A stretch of 64,000 nt of DNA from Parelaphostrongylus tenuis (taxonomy: Eukaryota > Nematoda > Chromadorea > Rhabditida > Metastrongylidae): the NCBI GenBank assembly GCA_019055375.1, contig JAHQIW010007165.1:62001-126000 (forward strand), in the 5' to 3' direction. Every line of letters begins with the position of its first letter. Within the stretch, counting starts at the first letter, position 1. A program made the translations under genes and the position numbers. The notes beneath the pieces were generated by a model. The model had not been told where the DNA came from, did not search any database, and worked only from the letters and a program-made list of their open reading frames with translations. Shown piece by piece: positions 26,330-43,400 of the stretch.

Positions 26330-26451
26330 ATTTTTTGCACGATCAACTTCACAATATACTGTGCGGATCCTAGCACCTCAAGCATTTGTTTCGATTTCTT
26401 GCATTTATCCTTCACAAAACTCCCCGAATTAAAGAACGTTGAAGGGAAACA

Positions 26452-27054
26452 TTGTTTTGTTTTACGTGTTGTTCTGGCTGTAGTTTGAGGACTTTTCTTC
26501 TTTATCGATGTCGTGAAACTTTGGTCATGATTATTCTCGGCACTCTCTTGGATGTAACTGGGCTGAAGTGCTTTCCAAGTCGTTCGCTGATTAATTGTAA
26601 CAAAGTGCTGGGGGAAGGATCTAATCAGGACCTTGATTTTGACCTTGCTACCTATCTCAGTGCATCACTAACCCAGTGCATTACCCTGATCGGTATCATT
26701 TATTGCTTCGTTTCGTTCTTAGCTTCGTATGTTTCACAAACTACAAAGGCACATGTATTGAACTTGTCAAAATATGGAAAACAGGCAAACCTTAAAGAAT
26801 GTCTTATGGCACAAAACTTTCATTTCTTAACTCAATATGAGTTACGATTTTCTATAGGTCTAGCGAATTCAATATTTTATAGGAGATTAGATGCAGAATT
26901 AATTCTACTTCATAAATATGATAGTCAAACAAGCTCACATTTCATTTGGAAATGCATTCTCAGAATTTTGGCTGTCGTACGATGTAAAAGCTTTGCAGTA
27001 ATAATAAGGTCGTATTGGATAATAAAGTGCACTACAGCGATGATTATCCATTAG
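26452..27054 (+). CDS. Unsupported 200-codon ORF, no recognised domain
   Basis: The longest non-transposon single frame in this intergenic region. It has hydrophobic stretches (for example near residues 75-95) but no motif I recognise. The start falls just after a family 2 SINE fragment (26330-26400). Codon use does not look strongly coding. It may be an orphan gene exon or chance in an AT-rich background. Confidence 0.2.
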   Translation: MFCFTCCSGCSLRTFLLYRCRETLVMIILGTLLDVTGLKCFPSRSLINCNKVLGEGSNQDLDFDLATYLSASLTQCITLIGIIYCFVSFLASYVSQTTKAHVLNLSKYGKQANLKECLMAQNFHFLTQYELRFSIGLANSIFYRRLDAELILLHKYDSQTSSHFIWKCILRILAVVRCKSFAVIIRSYWIIKCTTAMIIH

Positions 27055-27499
27055 ATCGTCAAGTAGTTAGTTCAAATTTTTTTTTACAAAAGGACGGTGA
27101 TTGAAAACGTTTTATGTTCACTATTTTGAAGTCAGAGATCAAACTATTACTTTCGCGTTCGGTCAGAAATGATACCTCCGAATATCATATTTGAACAAAA
27201 AGCAAGGCTCAGGCCTTTTCAACGAACACTCATTCTTCCAATGTTTGTTGTCTACATAAAAAAAACTCAAAGTGCCACAGTTTTTAGGCTGATCTGAATT
27301 GTGCATTCAACCTCATCAATTATGAAGCAATCGTCTGCAAGGCGTGAAACAAAATAAAGGTCGCTCCGTGAAAGGAATGCATTTGTTACCCGGTTTTTTT
27401 TTTTTGTTTCAGCGCTTTCTTGTTCTCCGGATACTCATGATTTAGTCATCTTGCCAAACCAAATTCTGTGATGCGTCATTGCCATCGTGATAACAGATC

Positions 27500-30400
27500 A
27501 AAATGACATATCTTTTGTTTCGAGTGTTTTCTTAAGACCACAGCTCAAATTTCAATATGCCTGATAATCATTATTTGAGCCACGCATGTCAGTGGTCTGT
27601 TGATGAGGGCTGACTTATAGAGCCCGATACACGAGTTTCGATCTTGCGATCTCGTCAGTCGGGCACTTGCCCTTTCTCGTCTTTTGCTAATCTCTGTGGG
27701 TGCTCCAGTCCCCACAATAAGAGTTAGCGACGACGTACGAGTTACACTCTATATCCAGTAAAGAACTCACCAAACACAGAGTGTTGTACACTCGAATGCT
27801 CGTGGCTAGTATATTCAATATACCAGGCAGATCGAAATGACGTCAATAGAACAATACCCATTCCGTATAAAGAATGTCGTCGAATGAGTCGAATGAGAAT
27901 GTCGCTCTATTTAAGCGGTTATTTAGTTCAAACGGATCGATTTATTTTGAATAGTAAAAACCTATGTCGAAAGGATGAGCGGACATGGACAAGTGGTTTG
28001 AATCATTATGACTATAAAGAAGATGAGGGCGCCAAAAAATGGCCGGATGAAATTCTTGTAACTACTTCATGTTATATCTTTCAATCAAGTGTTTTTTTTG
28101 AGACCACAGCTCAAATATCAATCACCTGTATCACCTGTCGTCCCGTTGATCGTCGAGTGACTCGAGCGGGTACCAGCAATACTTTCATTTTTCCCTGTTG
28201 TGTGCAACAGTAACCCAATGGGACCTCCTCGCTCTAGTGATTCGCTGAGCGTCATATTTTTCTTCTATACCTTTCGTGGAGAAATCGGACGAACGGGTCG
28301 ATCGTTTTCCTGTAGAGCGCTTGATGACCCGAGGAATCCAGTCGGTAAAGGCTCTCGTCCATCGGTTGTCGTTGAAGCTCATCACGTGTCAAGCCCACCT
28401 TATTTTCGATATCTTGGAGTGTAGAACAGTGTCTCTGATCTTCGATCGTTGACGTAGGTCGGAACTTCGGATCCTTCCTCTCATTTGCGAGATACGGATA
28501 CTCCTAGCATCGACCTTTCGACTACGCGTTCAGTAATGCCAAAATGATCTTTCATGCTGCTTACGTAGATACCAGGTTTATGCCGCACGTTAGGGCAGGA
28601 ATAATCGTCGAGTCGAAAAGGTGGGCACGGAGTCGGGTTCTCTGTCCTCCTCACTACATTTTCGATGCTCTTAAACGTTCCCCAAGCTGCTCGTTTCCTC
28701 CTGCTCAGCTCTGGAGCTAGTTCGTTTATCATGTTGATTTCACAACCTAGATAGACGTAACTGGAGCATTCGGAAATTTTCGTTGATGAGCGTGAATAGG
28801 GCATTCAAGACTCATCCGTTTCTCATGAACATCGTTTTCGTTAGATATAATTGAAGACCATCTTTCAACAGGCGTTGTCGAAATCGTCAACATTCGTTCC
28901 GTTTGGCTGATGTTTGGTGTTATCGAGGACTTCATCATCAGCAAAGCGAAGATAGTTTAATTGCTGACGGTCAATTTTCACTCCCATATCTTCCCATTTT
29001 AATGTTTGCATGACATTTTGGAGGGTGACAGTGTATAATTTTGGCGAAATTGTATCGCCTTGTCGAACCTCCTCCTTAGCTCGAAGGTAATATTCTTGTA
29101 AAATGGAGATATTATGGTCGTGAAATGTTTATACAGCTCACGAAGGATCATTATGTACCGAGTAGGGATGCCCGTGGTTATCCAGAGCCTCTACAACCGC
29201 TTCTGTTACCACTGAATCAAAGGCTTTTCTCAGATTGATTAAAGTGAGACAGAGCGGTATTTTGCACTCGCGAAATTTCAACGAGGCTCGTAATCGTGTG
29301 GATGTGGTCTATGGTACTAAATTCTTTCCGGAACCCTGCTTATTTGCATGGCTGTCCTTCGTCCAGTGTTCTGTCAATCCTATTCAGGATGACTCGAGTG
29401 AAGAGTTTATAGACAACGGATAGCAAGCAGATTGGGCGATAATTGCCTATGTCGTGGTCTCCCTTCTTGAACAACAATATGGCCTTGCTGGTTTATCGTT
29501 GAATGGAAACCCTGCATTCTGACAGGTAGCCAGTGAAGAGCCAAGCCAGGGTGCTGATGAGAACTGGCGGTAGGTTCTTCAGGGGTTCTGGTCTAATCCA
29601 GTCTGGACCGGGTATGGTTCTGTTCTTTACCGACGATATAGCATGTCGGATTTTGAAAGAGAGGACCGGTGGAGCGACATATTCATCCTCTTTCAATTAT
29701 ATGACGGTAAGAGGACATGGCTAGCGAAGGGATCCAAGTAGTACTCTTTTCCATAGCCCCTCTGGAAGCTGTGAGTGTACCGTCAGGGCAGCGAAGTGCA
29801 GTCATCTTGGTCTTATGATTGGCGAAGCCTCGCTGGCCTTTACGAGTGCTCTTCCCAGCTTCTGCAGCTTCTGCCATAACTGCTGCTCGTCTCTCTCGTC
29901 TCTCTTTGAGGTCTTCTCTTATCGCTTCTCTGCAGCGCTTCGCAAGATCGGACGTAAGGTTTTCGGTTACCTGTAGCTCGTGCGATTCCACGTTGACGTA
30001 TCAGCTCGAGTGTCTGCGGAGACAAGCGTCTATTCGTGACTTTAGGACTCTCGGCTTTCACAGCACTAATGTGAAGATATTCAACGAATCATTCGCTTTA
30101 TTCGTCGATGTTGTCGGTAACGGTATCTTCTCAAGAAACTAATGATTTGAATACCTCCCAGTTTATGGTAGTTCTGGAACTTCGTTGTTTGAATTTAACG
30201 GCTTTCTCTCCTTTTCGCGAAAAACGGAACGTTGCCCAAATTTCAATATGCCCGATTATTGAAAACAGAGTGTTGTATACTCGATTGCTCTTGGTTAGTA
30301 TATTCAGAATATCATATCTTTCGTTTTTTTATTTCATAATATCGCTTTAACAGGCCACTGACATGCGTACCTCAAAAATAGTTATCAGGCATAATGAAAT

Positions 30401-30720
30401 TTGAGCTGTGGTCTTAAGAAAACACTCGAAACGAAAGATATGATATGTTGAATTTACTAGCCAAAAGCAATGAATGTACAACACTCTGTGTTCGGTGATA
30501 ATTTCACTGGATATATAGTGTTAAACGTTCGTTGCTGCTAACGTTTAGTGTGGGGACTGGAGCACCCACACAGGACTGGCAAAAGACGAGAAAGGCTAAC
30601 TGAGACTGACGAGACTGCAAGGTCGAATGTATTGGGCTCTATAAGTCAGCCCTTTTTTCAACAGACCACATGATATGCGTGGCTCAAAAATGGTTATCAG
30701 GCATACTTCATACTAGCTCA
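27500..30720. mobile_element. Foldback MITE interrupted by a LINE
   Basis: The left part (27500-28124) and right part (about 30090-30720) belong to one foldback family: both carry GACCACAGCTCAAATTTCA with a CATGTCAGTGGTCTGTT-like block, the right part reversed. The family's core markers are a GCCCGATACACG stretch, an AGACTCGTCAGTCGGGCA block and AGAGTGTTGTACACTCGA. Between them sits the LINE at 28125-30085. Confidence 0.65.
28125..30085 (-). pseudogene. RTE-type LINE copy, degenerate
   Basis: The minus strand carries, 5' to 3', a linker (RRLSPQTLELIRQRGIAR; RCREAIREDLKERR), the RT domain in pieces ([30 protein letters not shown] frames) and the C-terminal domain (WTRAFTDWIPRVIK). Many frameshifts and stops. 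The 3' end at 28125 has the family's CACCTGTAT tandem, and the 5' end is truncated before the endonuclease. It is clearly older than the copy at 62.6 kb. Confidence 0.85.
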
Positions 30721-30779
30721 GCAATTGAACAAAGTATTGACTATGAGGTTAAAAAAAAAACTAAGCTCTTCCACATTAT

Positions 30780-32400
30780 TTGATGGGAAATCGCAAGACC
30801 GCATGTGTTTCCGGAGAGGCTCAATGCCGTAGATCCTACTCACACGGCTTCAGTATCTATTGTGGTACAACTGATACTTATTTTTTGAGCTTGTATGTGG
30901 TCTGTTATGGGCACCTGTACAGTCCAATACACTTGTTTTGGCCTTGGCAGCATCGTCAGGTGGGAGGCATTTCGTCTTCAGCCAGTCCTCTCAAAAAGTA
31001 GCCTTTATCTTAAAACACCCCAGCATATCTATTCCAGGATGCCTGAAAGAATCAGCTTAATCAGGTAACAATACCAGAAATCCTCAATCAACAGCGGAAA
31101 TCACAGACACTCCCAACGAACTCTGTGGAAGACGCATGAAGAAAACAATGAAATTGCATGAAGCGCAATGAACCGCACAACATATGATGTTTTGGAAAAT
31201 TGAAGTCTTGGAATTTATTACTAAGAACTTTTATTCTGAAAGTGAGATACATGGACACATTCATTGCTCTACCACACGACCATTCGTAGATTTCAAATCA
31301 CAGCGATTTCGTTCATTTGCCACCAGCTTCAGTAAATGCGGCAACTCGAGTGAAAGATTTTCTGCGGAAACACGTCATACTAATACGTCGTAAATATCAC
31401 TCACTTTTCGTAGTTCATAGTAGTGGAGCCCTACTTCATATTTACTTTTGATATTTTTTCCAAGTAATTAATGCAAGAGGAAATAAAAATGATACTCTGT
31501 TCCCCTAGAAATTTGAAGCAAAGAAATGGTGTGCTTCGAAGCCTACGGAATTCCTATAAATCTCTAGCTTCATCGATCATTTCTCTACCATCTTCAATAC
31601 AGCATTCCCCAGTGCGATAACTGCAAGCTTAAAATGGTTTTGAGAGGCAGCTCGTTTATTAAGATTTGAACGCTTATCAAATCGAGTGTCTTATACTTCT
31701 AGCTCAAATAATGTTACCGAAGACTCACAGATCTTAAATGTATAACACGCTAGTGAACTGACATAGTGATTTCGAATGAAAAGATAATGAAAAAAACGGA
31801 TTGAAGTCGCGTTAAAAAAACACTTGTAAGCTTTTGAGGCAGAGAATGGCCAATAACGCCTCTTTTTTGAAATTTACGGCTGCTGTCAGAAGCGTCTTTT
31901 TAATAGGTAATAATTTAACTCAGTAAGAGCAAGTAGGAATGGGTTGTCGAATAGGCCAAAGCGATAAAATGCAATATATATTAGATTTTTCCGACTGACA
32001 TTTTACAGTGTTTCCGATTAGTTTCCGTGAGATGAAGGCACCTTAGCGACCTTTTACCTATGCCCCAATAATCTTCAACTATTTATTACAATAACTTTAT
32101 ATCATAATGACAGACAATGTCCGTGAAGTGCATGGAAGTGAGAAATGGCAAACTATTGTTTCTATAAAAGTACTACACTGTATACTGTAGCCGTGTGAGT
32201 AGAATCCAGGGCATTCAATCTTTCCGCAAACACATTTGTTCTTGTGATTTTCCATCATATTATGTCAAAGAGCTTAGTTTTATTAACCTCATAATCAAGA
32301 TTCCGTTAGATTGCTGAACTAACATGAAGCAGTTACAAGGTTTTTTTATTCGCCCAATTTTCGACGTCTCGCCTTTTCCATAGTAAATATGGTTCAAGTC
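30780..32400. other. Intergenic, mostly unclassified; diverged foldback copy at 30780-31000
   Basis: 30885-30965 (TGTATGTGGTCTGTTATGGG; ACACTTGTTTTGGCCTTGG) resembles the arm of the foldback family at 34.9 kb. The remainder holds no gene or repeat that I can name. Confidence 0.4.
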
Positions 32401-32436
32401 AATTGTCCAAATGTACTCGTACTTTTCCTTTCAAAA

Positions 32437-32624
32437 TGGGTCTGCTTTTTCTTCCTATCTGCAGTGAATCGGACCGTTTGAACTGGAAGAAAAGCTCAGA
32501 TATGGTGACCTCATTCGACGATGTTCTTTTATACGTCACGATTATCGTTCTACTCATGTCCATTTCGTTCTATTTTCATGGTGGCAATGGCGTCCTACAG
32601 GACTCGGTCCGACGAAATGATTAA
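32437..32624 (+). CDS. Possible small single-pass membrane protein ORF
   Basis: The frame from an internal ATG at 32437 gives about 62 residues: a polar start (SDRLNWKKSSDMVTSFDD), then a hydrophobic segment VLLYVTIIVLLMSISFYF, then a short tail ending VRRND. An overlapping +1 frame continues to 32688 with an acidic/basic tail (EKEKALTQDKPEE), so a splice or frameshift joining the two is conceivable. No homologue recognised; could be chance. Confidence 0.25.
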
Positions 32625-32828
32625 ATCATACGTCATAGAAAAGGAGAAAGCGTTGACGCAAGATAAACCGGAAGAATAAATGCATCGCTATCACGCTATA
32701 GCACCTTTTCTCCCTTTGATCTCCTGGCCTGTTTAGAGAAGAAGGGAAGGGAGGTGGTTGGCAAATTTGAAAAGAAAAAAATTTTGATTTGAAGTTAACT
32801 CAATTATCTTACTTTAGTTTAATCTAAA

Positions 32829-33140
32829 GGTGCGCACGTAGCACAGTGATTAAAGGTGCTCTGCGTCGCACACAAGATGGATGGTTCGACCTCGCGTGCA
32901 TTGGCTCACCAAACCATCCGTCATTACGGGATCGCTAAATTGGTACAAGACTGGTCTCAGACTTGTCTGGGAGGATAAGGAGCACTGAATCGGTACGGCG
33001 ATAGGCCACTACGAGTCATTGCAGAAGCCAGATATGTATTCAATCACCTCAAAAGACGTTAAAAAGTGAAGACGAATGCATGACGTTTCCCCTCAGGGAT
33101 AAATTAACGCCGAGAGCTTTTATCCTTTTGGTCTAATCTA
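32829..33140 (+). repeat. SINE-like family 1, near full-length
   Basis: The head (GCGCACGTAGCACAGTGATT) and B box (GGTTCGACCTC) are both diverged but present. The body is complete and the end is ATCCTTTTGG. It lies between the Ig/FN3 and ger-1 genes. Confidence 0.75.
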
Positions 33141-33489
33141 ACTGAGTTTACAAGTCCTATTTTTCTAAATTCTATAGATTCTAGTCTAATCTAGTTTATG
33201 GTTAAATATTTTTGAGTCGATTCACATTCGACTTGATCTAGCGTATTGTAAAATTGGACGCATACAATGTGTAAAGTTCATATTTTTGATTTTATTCGGA
33301 AAATGCACGAATTATGAGAATCTCGGACAGTGTCAAGTGTGTCAAGTGTTGCGCTGTTAGCTCCTTCGATAGAAATTTGATTGTGATTACATCTTATAAC
33401 ATTCGTGACTTTTCATGAATTGGATCGAATGCATAATGTTCCTATCATATTCGAACACATGAGATTAAAGATCATTGTGTTTCTTCCAT

Positions 33490-33590
33490 AGTGCATGATT
33501 AGTATTACCTCCGGAAGGGTAGAAACGCAGGTCCAATCATCGCCCGAGGCTCAAAGTTCTCGCATATCGTTCAACATTTTAGTTATATAG
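33490..33590 (+). repeat. tRNA-like SINE family 3 fragment
   Basis: Ends in the family 3 signature AAAGTTCTCGCATATCGTTC after a decayed T-arm (GCAGGTCCAATCATCGCCC). Compare 44015-44110, 50321-50440 and 55253-55365. Confidence 0.5.
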
Positions 33591-33647
33591 TTGACGTTTG
33601 TTTGCTGACAGATAGATGCGTTGTAGCGTAGAGCGTGGTGTCCAAAA

Positions 33648-33724
33648 CGGGCGTCGGTTAGTGCAAGGGCTAGAGTACGGGCCCCTGATACGGGTTGAAA
33701 TGTAGGTTCGAGTCCCACCTGACG
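33648..33724 (+). tRNA. tRNA-like sequence, possible Ile(GAT) cloverleaf, probably SINE-derived
   Basis: Hand folding gives a full 7-bp acceptor stem (GCGTCGG with CTGACGC, one G-T), a D stem GTGC/GTAC, an anticodon stem GGCCC/GGGTT with loop CTGATAC (anticodon GAT) and a T-arm GTAGG-TTCGAGT-CCCAC with one A-C mismatch. One extra base lies between acceptor and D stem. Nematode nuclear tRNA-Ile normally reads AAT or TAT, so a GAT anticodon and the presence of related decayed copies nearby argue for a SINE head rather than a working gene. Confidence 0.4.
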
Positions 33725-33984
33725 CAATAACTTTCGCACATCACCTGTTCATCACCAAATATATAATTTTTACATCACACTACTGCTAAAAAGCAGTTAT
33801 GTGAAAAATCTTGTCGTGGCATGCGCTGATGGTCGTTTCCTATATGAAGACAAAGCATGCATTACGATTATACTTCCACAACGTGATTGAGCAATAGCAC
33901 TGATTGCACCAATTTACAAGTATTTCGTATCTAATCACGTCATGATGTACATAAAAGTAGCACTTTCGGCTTTTTATTAACCCG

Positions 33985-34225
33985 ACTCCACAATGTTTTT
34001 TTTTCCTTTCAGCGGATCCCAGAACTTCCACTTTCAGTTCGTTTTCTTATCTTCCTTTTTGAATGTCCGTAAAATACTGGTGGAACACGCCTCATGCAAT
34101 CTCGAGGATAGCCTGGCTGTGGCATTCCATAGTACGTTCTTTGTTGACTGCCGGAGAGTGTGGGGCGAGGCTTAGCCCCGAACGCGGTTACGAGCATCAC
34201 AATCACTCGATGTTGGCTCTCCCAT
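33985..34225 (-). repeat. SINE-like family 2 copy
   Basis: Reverse-strand copy with tail CCGACTCCACAATG and head near 34150-34225; the shared GGAACGCCACAGCC block is recognisable in reverse at about 34105-34125. Confidence 0.7.
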
Positions 34226-34535
34226 AAGTAGCACTAAGTAGAAAAAAATTGATAATGCATTACAATCACTATCATTATCCTACAAAGTTAGATAGTCCCA
34301 GCACCATACTCGCATATTTATCTTAACCGCATCAAAAAATACAAGATAAGAAAACTCTTAGAATCATGAAAATTTCTTATCACTTGTCAACAACGTGTAG
34401 AGTGTTATCACAGATAAAAATCACAAGAAAGAACGTCAGAGATTTAAAGTTAACATCAGACAGAACAGAAGTTAGAAAAATACTACTATATAAAACCTAC
34501 TAAAAATTGAACCCTGTTAAAAATGTTAAACCTTC

Positions 34536-34625
34536 GCTATCCCTATCCCTATCCTATTAAAAAACATTGCTATCCCTACTGTACCAGAAAATATCGTTAT
34601 CCCTTTCCCTATCCTCCTCATCTCA
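34536..34625. repeat. Degenerate CTATCC tandem repeat
   Basis: Irregular CTATCC/TTATCC units on the plus strand, immediately downstream of the ger-1 stop. The unit resembles the TTTATCC tail of SINE family 1, so it may derive from an expanded tail. Confidence 0.55.
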
Positions 34626-34667
34626 ACCCTGCCCCATTCACTACTTTTACACAACCCAATCTATCAC

Positions 34668-39892
<5,225 letters not shown>

Positions 39893-40428
39893 ATTCAGTG
39901 CAATGGTCCACCGTCCTAAGTGACTTGTATGATTGAGTGACTTGAACCAGACCGATATCAGCCATATTCATCTGATTATAAGTACCGTTCAAAATACTCA
40001 CTGGTCATCACCTTAAACGAGAACAAAGCAAGAACGAGTTGGTTGTAAGATTCATTCAAAAGTAGTAGCCAATAATAATGACGTTCATCACTATCATACA
40101 AGAGCGGTACAGTTTGGGCCAATGAACCCGATCTATATGCACACAAATATACTGCCCATACCAAATGGCAATCAATCAAAGAAAAAACACCTCAAACATG
40201 AACTCACTTTTGTAGACTATAAACGACCGAGAGGGAATTCGGAACGGAAGTATTTCGGATAACACAACATCCCAAGTGATTTAAGCAATTGTACAAAAAA
40301 GTCGACGCATACATCAATGAACAAAAGTAGATTGGCTAATCAAAACCTTGAACAATTGCTCAGAAATTGAAATGATGATCTCATTAAGGCTGTTGAAATT
40401 AAGAGTAATAAACAGAGTCTTTCGTGAT

Positions 40429-43400
40429 CTACTCAGGCCGTTTCTCTGCGTGTTTCCTGGTGAACTCCTCAGCTGTTTTGTTGAATTTTTTGCGGTCCTT
40501 GCTAAATTCCTCAGCCAAATCAGCTCGAAGTGGATGGTCTGGCTCGGGTTCTTGTATTAGGGCAAGAAGTGCCATCATCACTGGAAAAAATGTGTTGAGA
40601 ATATGAGACAGATCAAAATAACATAAATGTACTGTGTGACAGAACCGCTTGAAGAGTAAGTCTACCATTGCTATTCAGCCCTTTAAGGACCAAACGATAT
40701 GTTTCGTACTGTGTCCGCGCCACGTCAAATCTTACCTAGCTACTGTAATGGCGGCATTGCGTCTCGTGGGAAAGCGACGGCAAAACGTTAGTTGCCTATC
40801 AATGCTGGTCCTCAAAGAGTTGAACAGTGTGAAAAATGACGTTAAGACGGAGAATTATGAGAGCCATATCACACTATCACATGTGGTGATTCCAACGAGA
40901 TTGAGAAAGCCAGAGAACAGTAAACACTTTTCTGAACGCACCTTGTTCCGTTCGAGTTGCTGGTTTCCAGTTATTAGGGTCAACGATAGGTAGGCATACC
41001 TGATAATACCAAATGTTAGCTTAGCGATGGTGAAAAGGGAAATGTAGTGAACGTTTGAAAAAAGAGATTCAAAAGCGGTAATAGATATTTGGGCGCATGT
41101 AGCAGTGGTTAGAGGTGCCTTATCACATACACGTGATCAGCGGCTAAGTTTCGTGTCCAAAGTCCATCAAGTAATTTATCCTCCTGGGGTCGGTGAAAAT
41201 GGTACCTGACATGTCTGGGGAGATAGCAACACTGACTTGATACATAGACTGGCCACAGCGAGTCATCGTAAAGCCAGATATGCATTCAATCACCTCAAAC
41301 GATGCTTGATGAAGTAGAACGCAGAGCAGCAGTGATCAACGCCACAGCTTAATCCTTTTTATGAACCTTCTATTAACGTTCAATAAGATAACGGATAAAG
41401 TTCGCCGCATTCATCGATCCCTAAAAAATGAGACATACATTCGACTTCACTAAGCATCGTGAAGGCTGAATGGATGCATTTCTGGTTTACACAATGACTT
41501 TCCGTAGCTTATCGATGTGTCAAGTTGGTGCTGCTATGTTCGCAGATTAACCTAACAGCAATTTGTCGACCCTAAATGGAAGGGGGCTTGGTAAGCCCAT
41601 GGCGCGAGTTGAACCAATGACCGTTTGTTTATTGCCAAGCACCTCCAGTCATTGTGTTGCTCGCGTCCTACACTTGGGTTAACTCATGTATACGACATCA
41701 ACATGAAGTTCGCGATGGAAATGATTTCAACAACAACCAAACAAAATCAAATAGCAGTAATTATTACGAAAAGAAGGAAAAAACGTCAACTAACTTGTCC
41801 CTTGTCATCAATATTCGGATGGTAGATCTTGGTTGCCAACGTGATTTTCGGCGGTTTAAAAGGATAATCGGCGGGGAAATCGATGTTTACTTTGAAAGCA
41901 CCCTTGTTGTAGGGCTCTTTATCCTGAAAACCATACTTTACTATGAATGTAGAAATCCAATCTATGATGACTTCTCATTTCACTGTCTTTTTTTGCAGTG
42001 TTATGCTCTGATTATGACCGAAGAATATTGAGTAGTATGCAAAAGATTTGACCTAGGGGGAGTTGAGCCTCCGCTGCACTCACGGGTGTTACCATTACAC
42101 CATCGAGATCACCATTTTGCTACTCCTTCTTCGATATATTGTCGGAGCTATAAGCAACCTACCTACTCTGGTATGAGTGAAATGCGGCTTCAACATCCGC
42201 CTCGGGCATTTGTTTTGCATACCACCCTATATTCTATCGCTGTCTAGAGGACTCAGTTTTGAACTAAACACCTATGAACTTTGCGATCGACAGCTTGTGT
42301 TGTTCTTGACTTTGAAAAATAAGTATCCAAGGGACATAAAGCGCTTATTATTTATGTAAAACTTACGGGAACAAGTAGGACAGTCCAATGTAGGAGATTC
42401 GACTCGTTGTATTCGACGCTCTCATAAGCCTTCACACCACACGATTTCAAATCGGAAAGTTCCTGTAATAACTACGAAATACCAGATCATAAGTATGGAA
42501 TTTATAATACAATATCATGCTTGATTCAACCCTTAATGGTCGACTTGCACCAGCTGAGGTACACGATTGTCGGAAGGCCTTTCTCGCTGGACAAATCTTT
42601 TCTATTAGGCAACTGATGATCATTCAGAAGCTTAGATCTCTGCGATTTCAACATTATGCTTTATTCTTAGAAAAGCCTTTTTATTACGCCGTAGCAGCGA
42701 AAATGAGAGTATGTCTCACACTCAGATTCCTTTGATTGCTCGCCTGAGGCCTTATAGACGGCTTTTTGCCAAATTCTTACTAGTTATTCGATAGCCCAAT
42801 TCTCAAGGACTTTGACTGTAACTGGCTTCTTTGAAGGTTTCATAGAAAGCTGTAAGAGCGAAAAGAAAACTAGTTTCGCACTCAAAGTCTTTATCGTAAG
42901 CCTAGTTATACAAGCACGAGAAACATTATCATGCGGGAACAATCATGGAGTATCAGAGTAACACAAAAGACCTAAAGTTATACTTTCCAAATGAGGGAAA
43001 AAATTCACTTAAATGAAGAAGATCGCGCGCCTCTTACGAGTTGCGTTGTGCGATCGATCGTGTGCCGTACCTAAAGGGTTAATCCTTTGCATACGACAGG
43101 ATAATCGATGTCGCAGGTGGTGCGCGATTTTGTTTTCTCATAAGGATGTTCCCTTGTTTCGAGAAAAACTTTAGGTGTTTCATATTACTCTGACGCACAT
43201 AATTTTCTCTACACGCTCATGAATTTTCTCTGCATATATCTCCTACAAGGAGTACATATGGCGCAGTGGTTAGGGGTGCCCTGCGTCGCACACAGAGGTC
43301 AATGGTTCGATCTCGTGCTCATGGCTCACCAAGCCATCCATCCCTCCGGGGTCGGTAATTTGGTACCAGACTGGCCTCAGACTTGTCTGGGAGGATAAGC

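Noticed and set aside
41654..42031. 125-codon plus-strand ORF
   Set aside because: Antisense shadow of E2 exon 41923-41795, which encodes a conserved E2 core.
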